Assembly: GCF_010550245.1 (NCBI RefSeq)
Contig: NZ_JAAGLU010000011.1
Span: 1-64,000 of the forward strand
DNA length: 64,000 nt
Direction: 5' to 3'
From: Streptomyces sp. SID12501
GTDB lineage: Bacteria > Actinomycetota > Actinomycetes > Streptomycetales > Streptomycetaceae
The position numbers were made by a program, and so were the translations under genes. A model generated the notes under the pieces. That model did no database searches, was not told the DNA's origin, and was given only the letters and a program-made list of their open reading frames with translations. Of this stretch, positions 42,853 through 51,352 are shown in pieces; position 1 is the stretch's first letter, and each line of letters starts with the position of its first letter.

Positions 42853-43973
42853 GCGGCCACCGCCGTCCGCGCGCTGAGGATGTCGGCGTAGTGCCCGACG
42901 AGCTGGTCGCCGACAGCCGCCCAGGTACGGCCCTCGACGGCCTCCCGGGCGGTGGCGCCGTAGGCGGCCCGCAGGCCCGGGTCACGGGCCAGGGACCACA
43001 CCGCGTCCCGGACGGCGGCCGCGTCGCGCGGCGGGACCAGCAGGCCGGTGCGCCCGTGGGCGACCAGGTCCAGCGGTCCGCCGGCGGCGGGCGCGACGAC
43101 TGGCACACCGCTCGCCATGGCCTCCTGCACGGTCTGGCAGAAGGTCTCGAACGGGCCGGTGTGCGCGAAGACGTCCAGCGAGGCGAAGATCCGGGCGAGT
43201 TCGTCGCCGGTACGGCGGCCCAGGAAGACCGCTCCCGGCAGCTGCTCGCGCAGTCCCGGCTCGCTGGGTCCGTCGCCCACGACGACGACCCGCACGCCGT
43301 CCAGCGCACAGACACCGGCGAGGAGTTCGACCTGCTTCTCGGGAGCGAGCCGGCCGACGTAGCCGACGATCAGCTCGCCGTTCGGGGCGAGTTCGCGGCG
43401 GATGGCCTCGTCCCGGAGTTCGGGGCGGAAGCGCGCGGTGTCCACTCCGCGCTGCCACAGCTTCACCCGGGGCACGCCGTGGGACTCCAGATCGTGCAGG
43501 GCCGCGCTGGAGGGCGCGAGGGTGAGGTCGGCGGCGGCGTGGACGGAGCGGATGCGCCGCCAGGCGGCCGCCTCGCCCGCGTGGACGTACGTACGGGCGT
43601 ATCCGGCCAGGTCGGTCTGGTAGACGGCCACGGCGGGGATGCCGAGCCGGGCGGCGGCGGCCATGCCGCGTACGCCGAGGACGAACGGGCTGGCCAGGTG
43701 GACGATGTCCGCGCGGTGCTCGGTGATCGCGGCGGCGACGCGTCGGCTGGGGAGGGCGACGCGGACCTGGGGGTAGCCGGGGAGCGGCAGGGAGGGGACA
43801 CGGACGACGGGGCACGGCGACGAGGCGTCGGGCCCGTTCCCGGCGGCGGTGGCCGGGGCGACGACGAGGGGAACGTGACCGCGATCGACGAGGTGCCGGG
43901 CGGTCTGGAGCGCGCAGTGGGCCACGCCGTTCACATCGGGGGGAAAGGATTCGGTCACGATGACTACACGCAT
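42849..43973 (-). CDS. GT4-family glycosyltransferase, MgtA/PimB-like
   Basis: A 374-residue GT-B enzyme. MRVVIVTESFPPDVNGVAHC and GYARTYVHAGEAAAWRRIRS are typical of GDP-mannose-dependent alpha-mannosyltransferases of the MgtA type. Donor-domain motifs are YVGRLAPEKQVELLAGV, VVVGDGPSEPGLR and the EX7E block PFETFCQTVQEAMASG. First gene of the glycosyltransferase/glycosyltransferase/SGNH unit; ATG 43973. In corynebacteria and mycobacteria such enzymes add mannose to glucuronyl-diacylglycerol or related lipids; here a lipid-glycan role is inference. The 128 bp upstream, up to the HEAT-type gene end, must hold its promoter. Confidence 0.85.
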   Translation of the reverse strand: MRVVIVTESFPPDVNGVAHCALQTARHLVDRGHVPLVVAPATAAGNGPDASSPCPVVRVPSLPLPGYPQVRVALPSRRVAAAITEHRADIVHLASPFVLGVRGMAAAARLGIPAVAVYQTDLAGYARTYVHAGEAAAWRRIRSVHAAADLTLAPSSAALHDLESHGVPRVKLWQRGVDTARFRPELRDEAIRRELAPNGELIVGYVGRLAPEKQVELLAGVCALDGVRVVVVGDGPSEPGLREQLPGAVFLGRRTGDELARIFASLDVFAHTGPFETFCQTVQEAMASGVPVVAPAAGGPLDLVAHGRTGLLVPPRDAAAVRDAVWSLARDPGLRAAYGATAREAVEGRTWAAVGDQLVGHYADILSARTAVAA

Positions 43974-44101
43974 AGGGGTGTTGTCGCCGTACTGGACGTG
44001 CTCGCGTCAACGTCGATCTTTCCGGACGGGGAACGTCCCATGAGCGTTGCGCACCGCCCCCTCCCGGGTCGGCGCGCGTCCACACGCTCCTGGTCCCCGG
44101 G

Positions 44102-45532
44102 TCATCCCCCGTTCATACGGCGGGTGCTGTCGGGCCCGATCCGGCTTCGTACGGCTGTCTGGACCTCGGCCTCCTCGGCCGGGTCGGCGGCGAGTCTGCG
44201 CAGTTGGTCGACGACCCTGGCGTCACCGGTCTCGGCGTGCCGGGCGGCGACCTCGCGAGTGGTCTCCTCGCAGTCCCACAGGCATTCGACGGCGAAGCCG
44301 GCGGCGAAGGAGGGGTCGGTGGCGGCGAGGGCCCGGGCGGCCCGGCCGCGCAGATGGGACGAGGCGGTCTCGCGGTAGACGTGACGCAGTACGGGGGCCG
44401 CGCAGACGATGCCGAGCCGTCCGGCGCCGTCCACCAGGGTCCACAGGGTCTGCGCGTCGGGCCCTTCGCCCCGTACGGCCTCCCTCAGCGCGCCGAGGAC
44501 GAGGTCGCTGTCCCGGGTGCCGCCCAGGCAGGCGAGCATCCGTCCGGCGGCGGCGCCCAGGGGATCCGGTCGGTGGACCCACCCGCGCGCGCGGTCGACG
44601 GCGGCGATACTGCGCATACGTTCGAATGCGTCGACGGCGGCCTCCACGACGGCCGTCGTGCCGTCGGTGACCGCCCCCTCGACCAGGTCGAGGGCATCGG
44701 GATCATTGCTGTCCGCGAGATAGCGCAGGGCCGTACAGCGGGCACCGTCGCCACCGCTGCGGGCCGCCTCCAGGATCTGGGGCCGGTCCTCCGGGCCTGC
44801 CACGGCCGTCAGGCAGCGCGCGGCGGGCACATGGAGCACGGCACCGCGGTCGATGCCTTGCTGGGCCCACTCGAAGACGGCCTGCACGCTCCAGCCCGGG
44901 CGGGGCCCGGACGGTCGCATCTGGCGTTGCCAGCGGTCGAAACAGCCGGTCTCCTGGGCGACACGCACCCGCGTGGAGATCGATTCGCGCGGATCGTCGG
45001 CCCACAGCCGCCAGGGCCGGGGCTCGAAGGCGTCCCGCACGACGGCGGCGAGTTCCGCCTCGCCCTCCGCGTCGGTGCCGAAGCGGGCGAGCACGGGGGC
45101 GGCGAGGGCGCGCAGCCCCGCGTCGTCGTCCCTGAGCGCCAGCTCGTCCAGCGCCCAGGCCCAGCTGGTGCCGGTGGCGGCATACCTGCGCAGTACCGCG
45201 AGTGCGTCCCGCCTGCCATAAGAGGCGAGGTGCCCGAGGACCGCGAGGGCGAGCCCGGTGCGTGACTCGTCGGTGTCGAGCATGTCCTCGGCGTCGAAGA
45301 GATGGGCCTCGATCTCGTCGAGCCCGCCATGGAGGTCGACATAGAGACGGGCGTAGTAAAGGGAGCGGTTCTCCACCTGCCAGTCGTGGCGGGGGTCGTG
45401 GAGCACGCAGTGGTTCAGTGCCGCGAGCGCGTCGGCCCGCGGTGCGGTGAGCGCGTGCAGCGTGCCGTCGCCGCGGCCCCTCTGGAGCAGGCCGAGCAGC
45501 GTTCCGCTGGGCGCTATGACCGGATCGAACAT
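44102..45532 (-). CDS. HEAT/armadillo-repeat-like protein
   Basis: A 476-residue soluble protein made of repeating helical pairs, e.g. ALRYLADSNDPDALDLVEGAV, ALREAVRGEGPDAQ and HLRGRAARALAATDPSFAAG, which resembles HEAT repeats and implies a protein-binding scaffold. No catalytic motif. The N-terminus MFDPVIAPSGTLLGLLQRGR is distinctive. ATG 45532 has GAGG nine bases upstream; a GTG five codons earlier is possible. No operon partners; it stands alone on the minus strand. Function unknown. Confidence 0.7.
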   Translation of the reverse strand: MFDPVIAPSGTLLGLLQRGRGDGTLHALTAPRADALAALNHCVLHDPRHDWQVENRSLYYARLYVDLHGGLDEIEAHLFDAEDMLDTDESRTGLALAVLGHLASYGRRDALAVLRRYAATGTSWAWALDELALRDDDAGLRALAAPVLARFGTDAEGEAELAAVVRDAFEPRPWRLWADDPRESISTRVRVAQETGCFDRWQRQMRPSGPRPGWSVQAVFEWAQQGIDRGAVLHVPAARCLTAVAGPEDRPQILEAARSGGDGARCTALRYLADSNDPDALDLVEGAVTDGTTAVVEAAVDAFERMRSIAAVDRARGWVHRPDPLGAAAGRMLACLGGTRDSDLVLGALREAVRGEGPDAQTLWTLVDGAGRLGIVCAAPVLRHVYRETASSHLRGRAARALAATDPSFAAGFAVECLWDCEETTREVAARHAETGDARVVDQLRRLAADPAEEAEVQTAVRSRIGPDSTRRMNGG

Positions 45533-45833
45533 GGGAAACAGCCTCACATCAAGCGTCGACGCAACCGGGATCCTGCTCTACCTGGCCACGTGACAACACG
45601 TCGGAGCGTCCGCCGTTTCCTGCTTGCTGTAGACCATCTTCCTCTGCCTCTCGTAGGTGGGCCCATGCGGACCGCATCACGGCCCGCGCGGTTCGGCAAC
45701 ATCTGCCCGGCCATCACGTCCATGAATCACGACGTCATGATGACCCGGCTGTTCAAGCTGCCGCGACCGTATTTCCGGCGGCCCCGTTCCGCCTCCCCCG
45801 TTTTCCTTGTCCTAGCTGGTCAGCGCGTACACC
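45533..45833. other. Intergenic region with small dyads
   Basis: 301 bp with no coding frame I trust. ATGCGG-a-CCGCAT (45665-45677) is a perfect inverted repeat and could be an operator for the downstream HEAT-type gene; an A/T-richer patch at 45795-45820 follows the ankyrin stop. No terminator hairpin is convincing. Confidence 0.35.
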
Positions 45834-46226
45834 TCAGTGCGCGCCGAACAGCTCCAGCAGTTCCGTCTTGCCGAACATCCGGGCGGTGTCGAGAGCCGAG
45901 GGCATGCCCTCGGCCGGGTTGGCGCCACCCTCCAGGAGTGCCTGGATGACATCCTGCGCACCCTTGAAAACGGCCCCGGCGAGTGGTGTCTGGCCCCGGT
46001 CGTTGACCCGGTCCCCGTCAGCACCACGCGCGAGGAGCGCCCGGACCGCGTCGGCGTGGCCGTGGTAGGCGGCGAGCATCACCAGGGAGTCGCCGCGGTC
46101 GTTGGTGAGGTCGGCCGGTACGCCGGCGTCGACGTACGCCACGAGTGCTTCGGTCTGCCCCTTCCGGGCCAGATCGAAGATCTTCGTCGCCAGCTCCACG
46201 ACCTCGGGGTCGGGGGCTTCACTCAT
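45834..46226 (-). CDS. Small ankyrin-repeat protein
   Basis: A 130-residue cytoplasmic protein with three consecutive ankyrin units: RGDSLVMLAAYHGHADAVRA, RGQTPLAGAVFKGAQDVIQA and a final partial one around PSALDTARMFGKTELLELFG. Such proteins mediate protein-protein contacts; the partner is unknown. Start ATG 46226 (MSEAPDPEV) is preceded by AGAGGTGG; the frame opens four codons earlier with an ATG lacking a ribosome site. It is divergent from smeA. Confidence 0.85.
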   Translation of the reverse strand: MSEAPDPEVVELATKIFDLARKGQTEALVAYVDAGVPADLTNDRGDSLVMLAAYHGHADAVRALLARGADGDRVNDRGQTPLAGAVFKGAQDVIQALLEGGANPAEGMPSALDTARMFGKTELLELFGAH

Positions 46227-46297
46227 CGGCCGGACCACCTCTCGCTACAACCGTACGGGTGAATCGCCAGAGTACTGGCTTAACAGGCGCATGACCC

Positions 46298-46377
46298 GAC
46301 ACCTCAGCAGCAAAGATCAGCCCGCCCGGACCACACCAAACAGGTACGCCACGCGAGTGAAATACGCCGAAATTCAC
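46298..46377 (+). promoter_or_regulatory. Possible developmental control sites upstream of smeA
   Basis: A GACAC pentamer (46298-46302), the core recognised by WhiA, and an imperfect dyad GTGAAAT-N7-AATTCAC (46357-46377) occur in the 236 bp between the ankyrin gene and smeA. The smeA-sffA operon is whi-dependent in S. coelicolor, so such sites are expected, but both are short and could be chance. A firm promoter was not assigned. Confidence 0.3.
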
Positions 46378-46462
46378 CCGAGTGCACCTTTTATCGTATG
46401 GATACATGCTGTGATCCTGGAAGAACTCATGGTGACTGTCCCCACCACACCAGGAGATCCTC

Positions 46463-46657
46463 ATGATCCTCTCCATGTCAGGCGTCGTTCTGCTCGGCAT
46501 CATCGTCTTCCTCTTCTTCAAGAAGGACGGGCTCAAGGCGTCGCACGCCTTCGTCGCGGCGCTGTTCGGCTTCTACATGGCGAGCACCGCCATCGCGCCG
46601 AGCATCAAGGCCGGCGGCGAGAGCCTCGCGAGCCTGCTCGGCGGAATCAAGTTCTGA
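46463..46657 (+). CDS. smeA: Small membrane protein SmeA
   Basis: A 64-residue protein: an N-terminal membrane helix (SGVVLLGIIVFLFF, residues 6-19), the basic turn KKDGLK, a second hydrophobic helix (AFVAALFGFYMASTAIA), and a short Gly/Ser/Leu tail. Length, topology and position directly before an FtsK-like gene match SmeA (SCO1415), which in S. coelicolor targets SffA to sporulation septa and affects spore-wall assembly and chromosome segregation. ATG 46463 follows AGGAG. Only 35 bp separate it from sffA. Confidence 0.85.
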   Translation: MILSMSGVVLLGIIVFLFFKKDGLKASHAFVAALFGFYMASTAIAPSIKAGGESLASLLGGIKF

Positions 46658-46692
46658 CGCCCGTCCCGCCCACACGCACCCAGGAGACAGCA

Positions 46693-48252
46693 GTGGCCCG
46701 GCGCCCCCTCCCCCGCATCCTGAGCAACGGCAGCGCACAGATCGCCCGGAGCCGGGAGCTGGCCCGGACCGCTGCGGACAGCGCCACCGACGTCCTCCAC
46801 CCGCTGATCGTGATCAGCCGGGGTCTTCGCCGACTGGCCGCGGCCGGGCGGCGCAAGTGGGCGGACACGCCCAAGGACAGGCGCGGGCCGCTGCTGTTCC
46901 TGGTGGCCTCGGTGGTCCTGGTCGTGGCCCTCGTGCCGTACGGCCCGCTGCTCGCCGTCATCTCGGTGATGGCGGCAGCGGCCTGGCACGGCCGCGACCG
47001 CGCCCCGGCGGAGCCCGATGGCCCCGACGATTCCCAGACCCAGCGCCTCCAGTCCCTGTACGACGCGCTGGTCCCCTACTTCTCCACCGCCGACGACCCC
47101 GCTCCCCTCTACGCCCACGGCGGCGAGTGGGAGAAGGCCTTCCCCACATACGAGTTCGACGGCACCAGCCGCGTCTCGCACCTGGTGGTGCGCTACCCGG
47201 CGTACTTCACCGACGGCGAGGCCGGCTCCCGCGCGCGGATCGAGCAATTGCTGCACGCCAAGTCGGGCCGGGGCCGTGAGTACCACTTCGCGTGGGACGA
47301 GGAGGGCAACCAGCTCACGGTGACCGTCCTGCCACCGCTGCCCACCGACATCGCCGCGCAGCGCTTCGTCACGTCCCCGGGCGAGACGGTGCTCGGCTTC
47401 ACGGACCCCACCCAGGTACAGCGCACGCTGCCCCTCAACCACGGCGAGGAGCAGCGTGACGTCCCGCCGGTCGTCTGGCGCACGGGTCCTCGCTCCACCG
47501 AACCGCACCTCCTGGTGATGGGCGAGCCGGGCAGCGGCACCACGACCCTCCTGCGTTCGATCGCCCTGCAGGCCCTGCAGTACGGCGACGTCCTGATCGT
47601 CGACGGCAGCGGCACCGGTGAGTACGCGTGCCTGACCGGCCGCGACGGCGTACTGGCCGTCGAGTGCGCCGCGTCCGGCGCCGTGGCGAGCCTCGAATGG
47701 GCCGGCCAGGAAACGGAACGCCGACTGATCGCCGCCAACCACGCCCGTCAGGCCGGTCAGCCGATCCCCGACGACACCCGACGCCCCCTCTGGCTCCTCC
47801 TCGACCGCCCCGGAGCCCTCGCCCACCTGGCCGCCGCCGACGGCCGCCCCGACCCCCAGTCCCTGCTCCAGGTCCCCCTGCGGCACGGCCGGGCAGCCAA
47901 CGTGACGGTCGTGGTGGCGGAACAGTTCGACAGCGCGGACACCCTGAGCGAAGCCGTACGGCAGCACACACGCGCGCGTGTCGTCCTCGGTCCCGCGCCC
48001 TCCACCCAACTGGAGGCGGTCCTGGGCGCGCCCCCGCACACGACACCGGTCCCGGTCATGCCCCCGGGCCGCGGCTACGCCCGCCTGGGCACGGGCCCGG
48101 TCCACCGCCTCCAGGTCCCTGCCACCCCGGACCCCCACGACGACGCGACGAACGACGCACAGCGCCAGGCGGTACTGGAACTGCTGCCGCCACGGTCGGC
48201 CCAGACACTCGTGAAGCAGGAAAAAGAACAGGAACAGGAGCCGGTGGCCTAG
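46693..48252 (+). CDS. sffA: SffA, SpoIIIE/FtsK-like septal protein
   Basis: A 519-residue protein. An N-terminal region with hydrophobic helices (GPLLFLVASVVLVVALVPYG and LLAVISVMAAAAWHG, about 61-97) is followed by a central domain and an FtsK-like ATPase domain. The P-loop reads MGEPGSGTTTLLRS, with Thr where Walker A needs Lys, and the Walker B-like strand reads LWLLLDRP without the following acid. Matches SffA (SCO1416), delivered to sporulation septa by SmeA. GTG 46693 follows AGGAGA. The degenerate motifs suggest weak or no ATP hydrolysis, hence a structural role at the septum. Confidence 0.83.
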   Translation: MARRPLPRILSNGSAQIARSRELARTAADSATDVLHPLIVISRGLRRLAAAGRRKWADTPKDRRGPLLFLVASVVLVVALVPYGPLLAVISVMAAAAWHGRDRAPAEPDGPDDSQTQRLQSLYDALVPYFSTADDPAPLYAHGGEWEKAFPTYEFDGTSRVSHLVVRYPAYFTDGEAGSRARIEQLLHAKSGRGREYHFAWDEEGNQLTVTVLPPLPTDIAAQRFVTSPGETVLGFTDPTQVQRTLPLNHGEEQRDVPPVVWRTGPRSTEPHLLVMGEPGSGTTTLLRSIALQALQYGDVLIVDGSGTGEYACLTGRDGVLAVECAASGAVASLEWAGQETERRLIAANHARQAGQPIPDDTRRPLWLLLDRPGALAHLAAADGRPDPQSLLQVPLRHGRAANVTVVVAEQFDSADTLSEAVRQHTRARVVLGPAPSTQLEAVLGAPPHTTPVPVMPPGRGYARLGTGPVHRLQVPATPDPHDDATNDAQRQAVLELLPPRSAQTLVKQEKEQEQEPVA

Positions 48253-48283
48253 CCGCGCCCAGCAGCCCCGTCCCGCTCACCGC

Positions 48284-49783
48284 TCACGCCACGAAGGTAC
48301 GGGGGGACTCTGCGCCCCCCGACCCCCCACTCGCCACGATCCGCGCCGCGGCGGCCAACCGGACAGCGGCCTCGTCGGCCACCGCTCCCCCCACCGTGAA
48401 CGGCAGCCGCACATACCCCTCGAAGGCCCCGTCGACCCCGAACCGCGGTCCCGAGGGCACCCGCACCCCCACCCGTTCCCCCGCCTCGGCGATCCGCGAC
48501 CCCGACAGCCCACCCGTACGGACCCACAGCGTGAGCCCGCCCCTGGGCACCGTGAACTCCCAGTCCGGCAGCTCCCGTCGTACCGCCGCGACCAGTGCGT
48601 CCCGGTTGCCGCGGGCCTGTTCGCGCCTCATCTCGACCGCCTGTTCCCAACCGCCCGTGCTCAGCAACCAGTTGATGGCCAGCTGTTCGAGTACGGGCGT
48701 GCCCAGGTCCGCGTAGGCGCGCGCGGCGACAAGGCTGCGGATCACGTCCGGAGCCGCCCTCACCCAGCCGATGCGCATCCCGGCCCAGAAGGCCTTGCTG
48801 GCGGAACCCACGGTGATGACCGTCGACCCGGCCGGGTCGAAGCCGCACACCTGACGTGGCATCTCGACATCCGGCTCCAGCCACAGCTCGGTCATCGTCT
48901 CGTCGGCGACGAGCACCGTCCCCGCCGAGCGGGCCGCCTCGACGAGTTGCCGTCGCTGGTCCTCGTCGGCGAGCGCGCCGGTGGGGTTGTGGAAGTCGGC
49001 GACGACGTACGCGATCCGGGGCGCGGCCTCGCGCAGCACCTGGCGCCAGCGGTCCAGATCCCAGCCGGCGAGCCCCTCGGCCATCGCGACGGGCACGAGC
49101 CGGGCGCCCGCCTCCCGCATCAGCTGAAGGATGTTGGCGTACGAGGGCGACTCCACCGCGATGCGCTCGCCCCGCCCGGAGAACAGATGGCAGATCGCGT
49201 CTATGGCGCCCATCGCGCCGGTCGTCACCATGATCTGTTCGGGCATGGTGGGGATCCCGCGCGCGGTGTACCGCTCGGCGATCGTCGCGCGCAGCGCGGG
49301 CAGCCCGGCCGGGTAGTCGCCGTGCGTGTGCGCGTAGGGGGGCAGTTCCTCCAGGGCGCCCTGGACGGCACGGGTGAGCCAGGGCTCGGGCGCGGGCAGA
49401 GCCGCCGTGCCGAGGTCGATCACCGAGCCGAGCGCCTCGGGAGGCAGGGGTTCGAGCCCGCGCGCGGGAAGTGGGTTACCCGCGGGCACAGCAGTCCAGC
49501 TGCCCGCGCCGCGCCGGGACTCCAGGAAGCCCTCGGCGCGCAGCGCCTCATAGGCGGCGGCGACCGTGGTGCGACTGACAGAGAGGGCGAGGGCCAGTTC
49601 GCGTTCGGCGGGGAGGCGGGCGGCTACCGGCACCCGGCCCTCGAGGACCAGCAGGCGGATGCCGTCGGCGAGTGAGCGGTAGGCGGGCGGGCGGCGGGTG
49701 CCGGGGCCCGCCGGGCGGTCCTGCTGGGAGGTGAGCAGCCGGGCGAGCTGCGCGGTACCCACCGCCGAAGTCCACTGCACCAT
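48284..49783 (-). CDS. MocR/PdxR-type regulator (YczR-like)
   Basis: A 499-residue fusion of a GntR winged helix (about 35-95; ARLPAERELALALSVSRTTV) and an aminotransferase-like domain with PLP lysine Lys330 in TVGSASKAFWAGMRIGW; FHNPTGA and ADET are also typical. Start ATG 49783 (MVQWTSAVGTAQLARLL) has AAGGTGG upstream; a longer open frame reaches 49849. Divergent from a YczE-like membrane protein, the arrangement known for YczR-YczE in other bacteria, where the MocR protein regulates the membrane protein. Ligand unknown, probably PLP-linked. Confidence 0.87.
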   Translation of the reverse strand: MVQWTSAVGTAQLARLLTSQQDRPAGPGTRRPPAYRSLADGIRLLVLEGRVPVAARLPAERELALALSVSRTTVAAAYEALRAEGFLESRRGAGSWTAVPAGNPLPARGLEPLPPEALGSVIDLGTAALPAPEPWLTRAVQGALEELPPYAHTHGDYPAGLPALRATIAERYTARGIPTMPEQIMVTTGAMGAIDAICHLFSGRGERIAVESPSYANILQLMREAGARLVPVAMAEGLAGWDLDRWRQVLREAAPRIAYVVADFHNPTGALADEDQRRQLVEAARSAGTVLVADETMTELWLEPDVEMPRQVCGFDPAGSTVITVGSASKAFWAGMRIGWVRAAPDVIRSLVAARAYADLGTPVLEQLAINWLLSTGGWEQAVEMRREQARGNRDALVAAVRRELPDWEFTVPRGGLTLWVRTGGLSGSRIAEAGERVGVRVPSGPRFGVDGAFEGYVRLPFTVGGAVADEAAVRLAAAARIVASGGSGGAESPRTFVA

Positions 49784-49819
49784 GCAGATCAGTCCACCTT
49801 CCCCGAATTGGCCATGGAT

Positions 49820-49832
49820 GGGATCCGATCCC
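49820..49832. promoter_or_regulatory. Candidate operator between YczR-like and YczE-like genes
   Basis: GGGATC-c-GATCCC is a perfect dyad in the 99-bp divergent gap. It is nested in a longer imperfect symmetry from TTGG (49808) to CCAA (49831-49834). The site is central enough to control both genes. Confidence 0.45.
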
Positions 49833-49882
49833 AAGCCACAGGGTGTCATGTGTCAGGCCACTATCACCACAGGGGGCAGCTC

Positions 49883-50545
49883 GTGAGTTCGTTGTCAGCG
49901 CCGGACCGGCTCGGCCGACGGTTGATCCAGCTCTACGCCGGTCTCGCGCTGTACGGCGCCAGTTCGGCTCTGCTCGTCGAGTCGGGCCTCGGCCTGGAGC
50001 CATGGGGCGTGCTGCACCAGGGGCTGGCCGAGCTGACCGGACTGACGATCGGCGTCGTGTCGATCTTCGTGGGCGCCGCCGTACTGCTCCTCTGGATCCC
50101 GCTGCGTCAGCGTCCGGGCCTCGGCACGGTCTCGAACGTCTTCGTCGTCGGCCTCGCCATGGACGGCACCCTCGCCCTGGTCCCCGACGCGCACGACCTC
50201 GCCGCCCGCGTCCCGCTCCTGGTGGCGGGCATCGTCCTCAACGGTGTGGCCACCGGCCTGTACATCGCGGCGAGCTTCGGCCCGGGCCCGCGCGACGGCC
50301 TGATGACCGGCCTGCACCGGATCACCGGCCGCTCGATCCGGCTCGTCCGTACGGCGATCGAGGTGGCGGTGGTGGCGACGGGCTTCGCCCTGGGCGGCAC
50401 GGTGGGGATCGGTACGGTCCTGTACGCGGTGGCGATCGGACCGCTGGCGCAGGTGTTCCTGCGCGTGTTCGCCGTCTCCGCGGCATCGGGCGGCAGCACG
50501 GCCGTTGCCGCCGGTCAACCGGCAGAGGCGATACTTCGACCGTGA
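49883..50545 (+). CDS. YczE/YitT-like integral membrane protein
   Basis: A 220-residue protein with about five or six membrane helices (LIQLYAGLALYGASSALLVE, GVVSIFVGAAVLLLW, LLVAGIVLNGVATGLYIAAS, AVVATGFALGGTVGIGTVLY) and the family-typical GPGPRDGLMTGLHRITGRSI loop. GTG 49883 follows GGGGG (49872-49876). YczE-type proteins occur next to MocR/YczR regulators and are of unknown function, possibly transport. The stop overlaps the GTG of the glycerophosphodiesterase gene by four bases, so they are coupled. Confidence 0.85.
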   Translation: MSSLSAPDRLGRRLIQLYAGLALYGASSALLVESGLGLEPWGVLHQGLAELTGLTIGVVSIFVGAAVLLLWIPLRQRPGLGTVSNVFVVGLAMDGTLALVPDAHDLAARVPLLVAGIVLNGVATGLYIAASFGPGPRDGLMTGLHRITGRSIRLVRTAIEVAVVATGFALGGTVGIGTVLYAVAIGPLAQVFLRVFAVSAASGGSTAVAAGQPAEAILRP

Positions 50546-51309
50546 CCTCGCGGATACGTCATCCCTACCTCGACCACCCCGGCCCGATCCCCTTCGCCCA
50601 CCGGGGCGGGGCGGCGGACGGGCTGGAGAACACGATGTTCCAGTTCCGGCGGGCGGTCGAGACGGGCTACCGCTACCTGGAGACCGACGTGCACCGCACG
50701 GCGGACGGAAAACTCGTCGCCTTCCACGACTCGACGCTGGACCGGGTGACGGACGGCGGCGGCCTGATCGCGGACCTGCCCTGGTCCGACATACAGCACG
50801 CGCGCGTGGCGGGCAGCGAGCCGGTGCCCCTCTTCGAGGACCTGCTCGAAGCGTTCCCCGAGGTTCGCTGGAACGTCGATGTCAAGGCCGAGCCCGCGCT
50901 GCGCCCGCTCCTGGACCTGATCGAGCGCACCGACTGCTGGGACCGGATCTGCGTCGGTTCCTTCTCCGAGGCGCGCGTGGTGCGCGCCCAGCGGCTCGCC
51001 GGTCCGCGCCTGGCGACCTCGTACGGCACCCGGGGCGTCCTCAACCTTCGACTGCGCTCGTGGGGAGTGCCCGTGGGGGTGCGCCGGTCCGCGGTCGCCG
51101 CACAGGTTCCGGAGTCCCAGTCGGGCGTACCGGTGGTCGACCGGAGCTTCGTGCGCACCGCCCACGCGCGCGGGCTGCACGTCCACGTATGGACGGTCAA
51201 CGATGCCGATCGCATGCACCGGCTCCTGGACCTGGGAGTCGATGGCATCATGACCGATCACATCGACACGTTGCGCAAGGTTCTGGAGGACCGGGGCACC
51301 TGGTTCTGA
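50542..51309 (+). CDS. Glycerophosphodiester phosphodiesterase
   Basis: A 255-residue GDPD-family TIM barrel hydrolysing glycerophosphodiesters to glycerol-3-phosphate and an alcohol. Catalytic and metal residues: His20-Arg21 (AHRGG), Glu47 and Asp49 (YLETDVHRT), His62 (FHDSTLDR), and downstream WNVDVKAE and HVHVWTVND. No signal peptide, so it acts in the cytoplasm. GTG 50542 lies in a GTGA overlap with the YczE-like gene. The products would feed lipid turnover. Confidence 0.9.
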   Translation: MTSRIRHPYLDHPGPIPFAHRGGAADGLENTMFQFRRAVETGYRYLETDVHRTADGKLVAFHDSTLDRVTDGGGLIADLPWSDIQHARVAGSEPVPLFEDLLEAFPEVRWNVDVKAEPALRPLLDLIERTDCWDRICVGSFSEARVVRAQRLAGPRLATSYGTRGVLNLRLRSWGVPVGVRRSAVAAQVPESQSGVPVVDRSFVRTAHARGLHVHVWTVNDADRMHRLLDLGVDGIMTDHIDTLRKVLEDRGTWF

Positions 51310-51352
51310 CTCCCCGCGCGCACCACCTTCACGGGGAGAGCAGGGGCCACGA

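Noticed and set aside
46573..48138. 521-codon antisense frame across sffA
   Set aside because: Shadow of the coding strand; no ribosome site and no family motifs.
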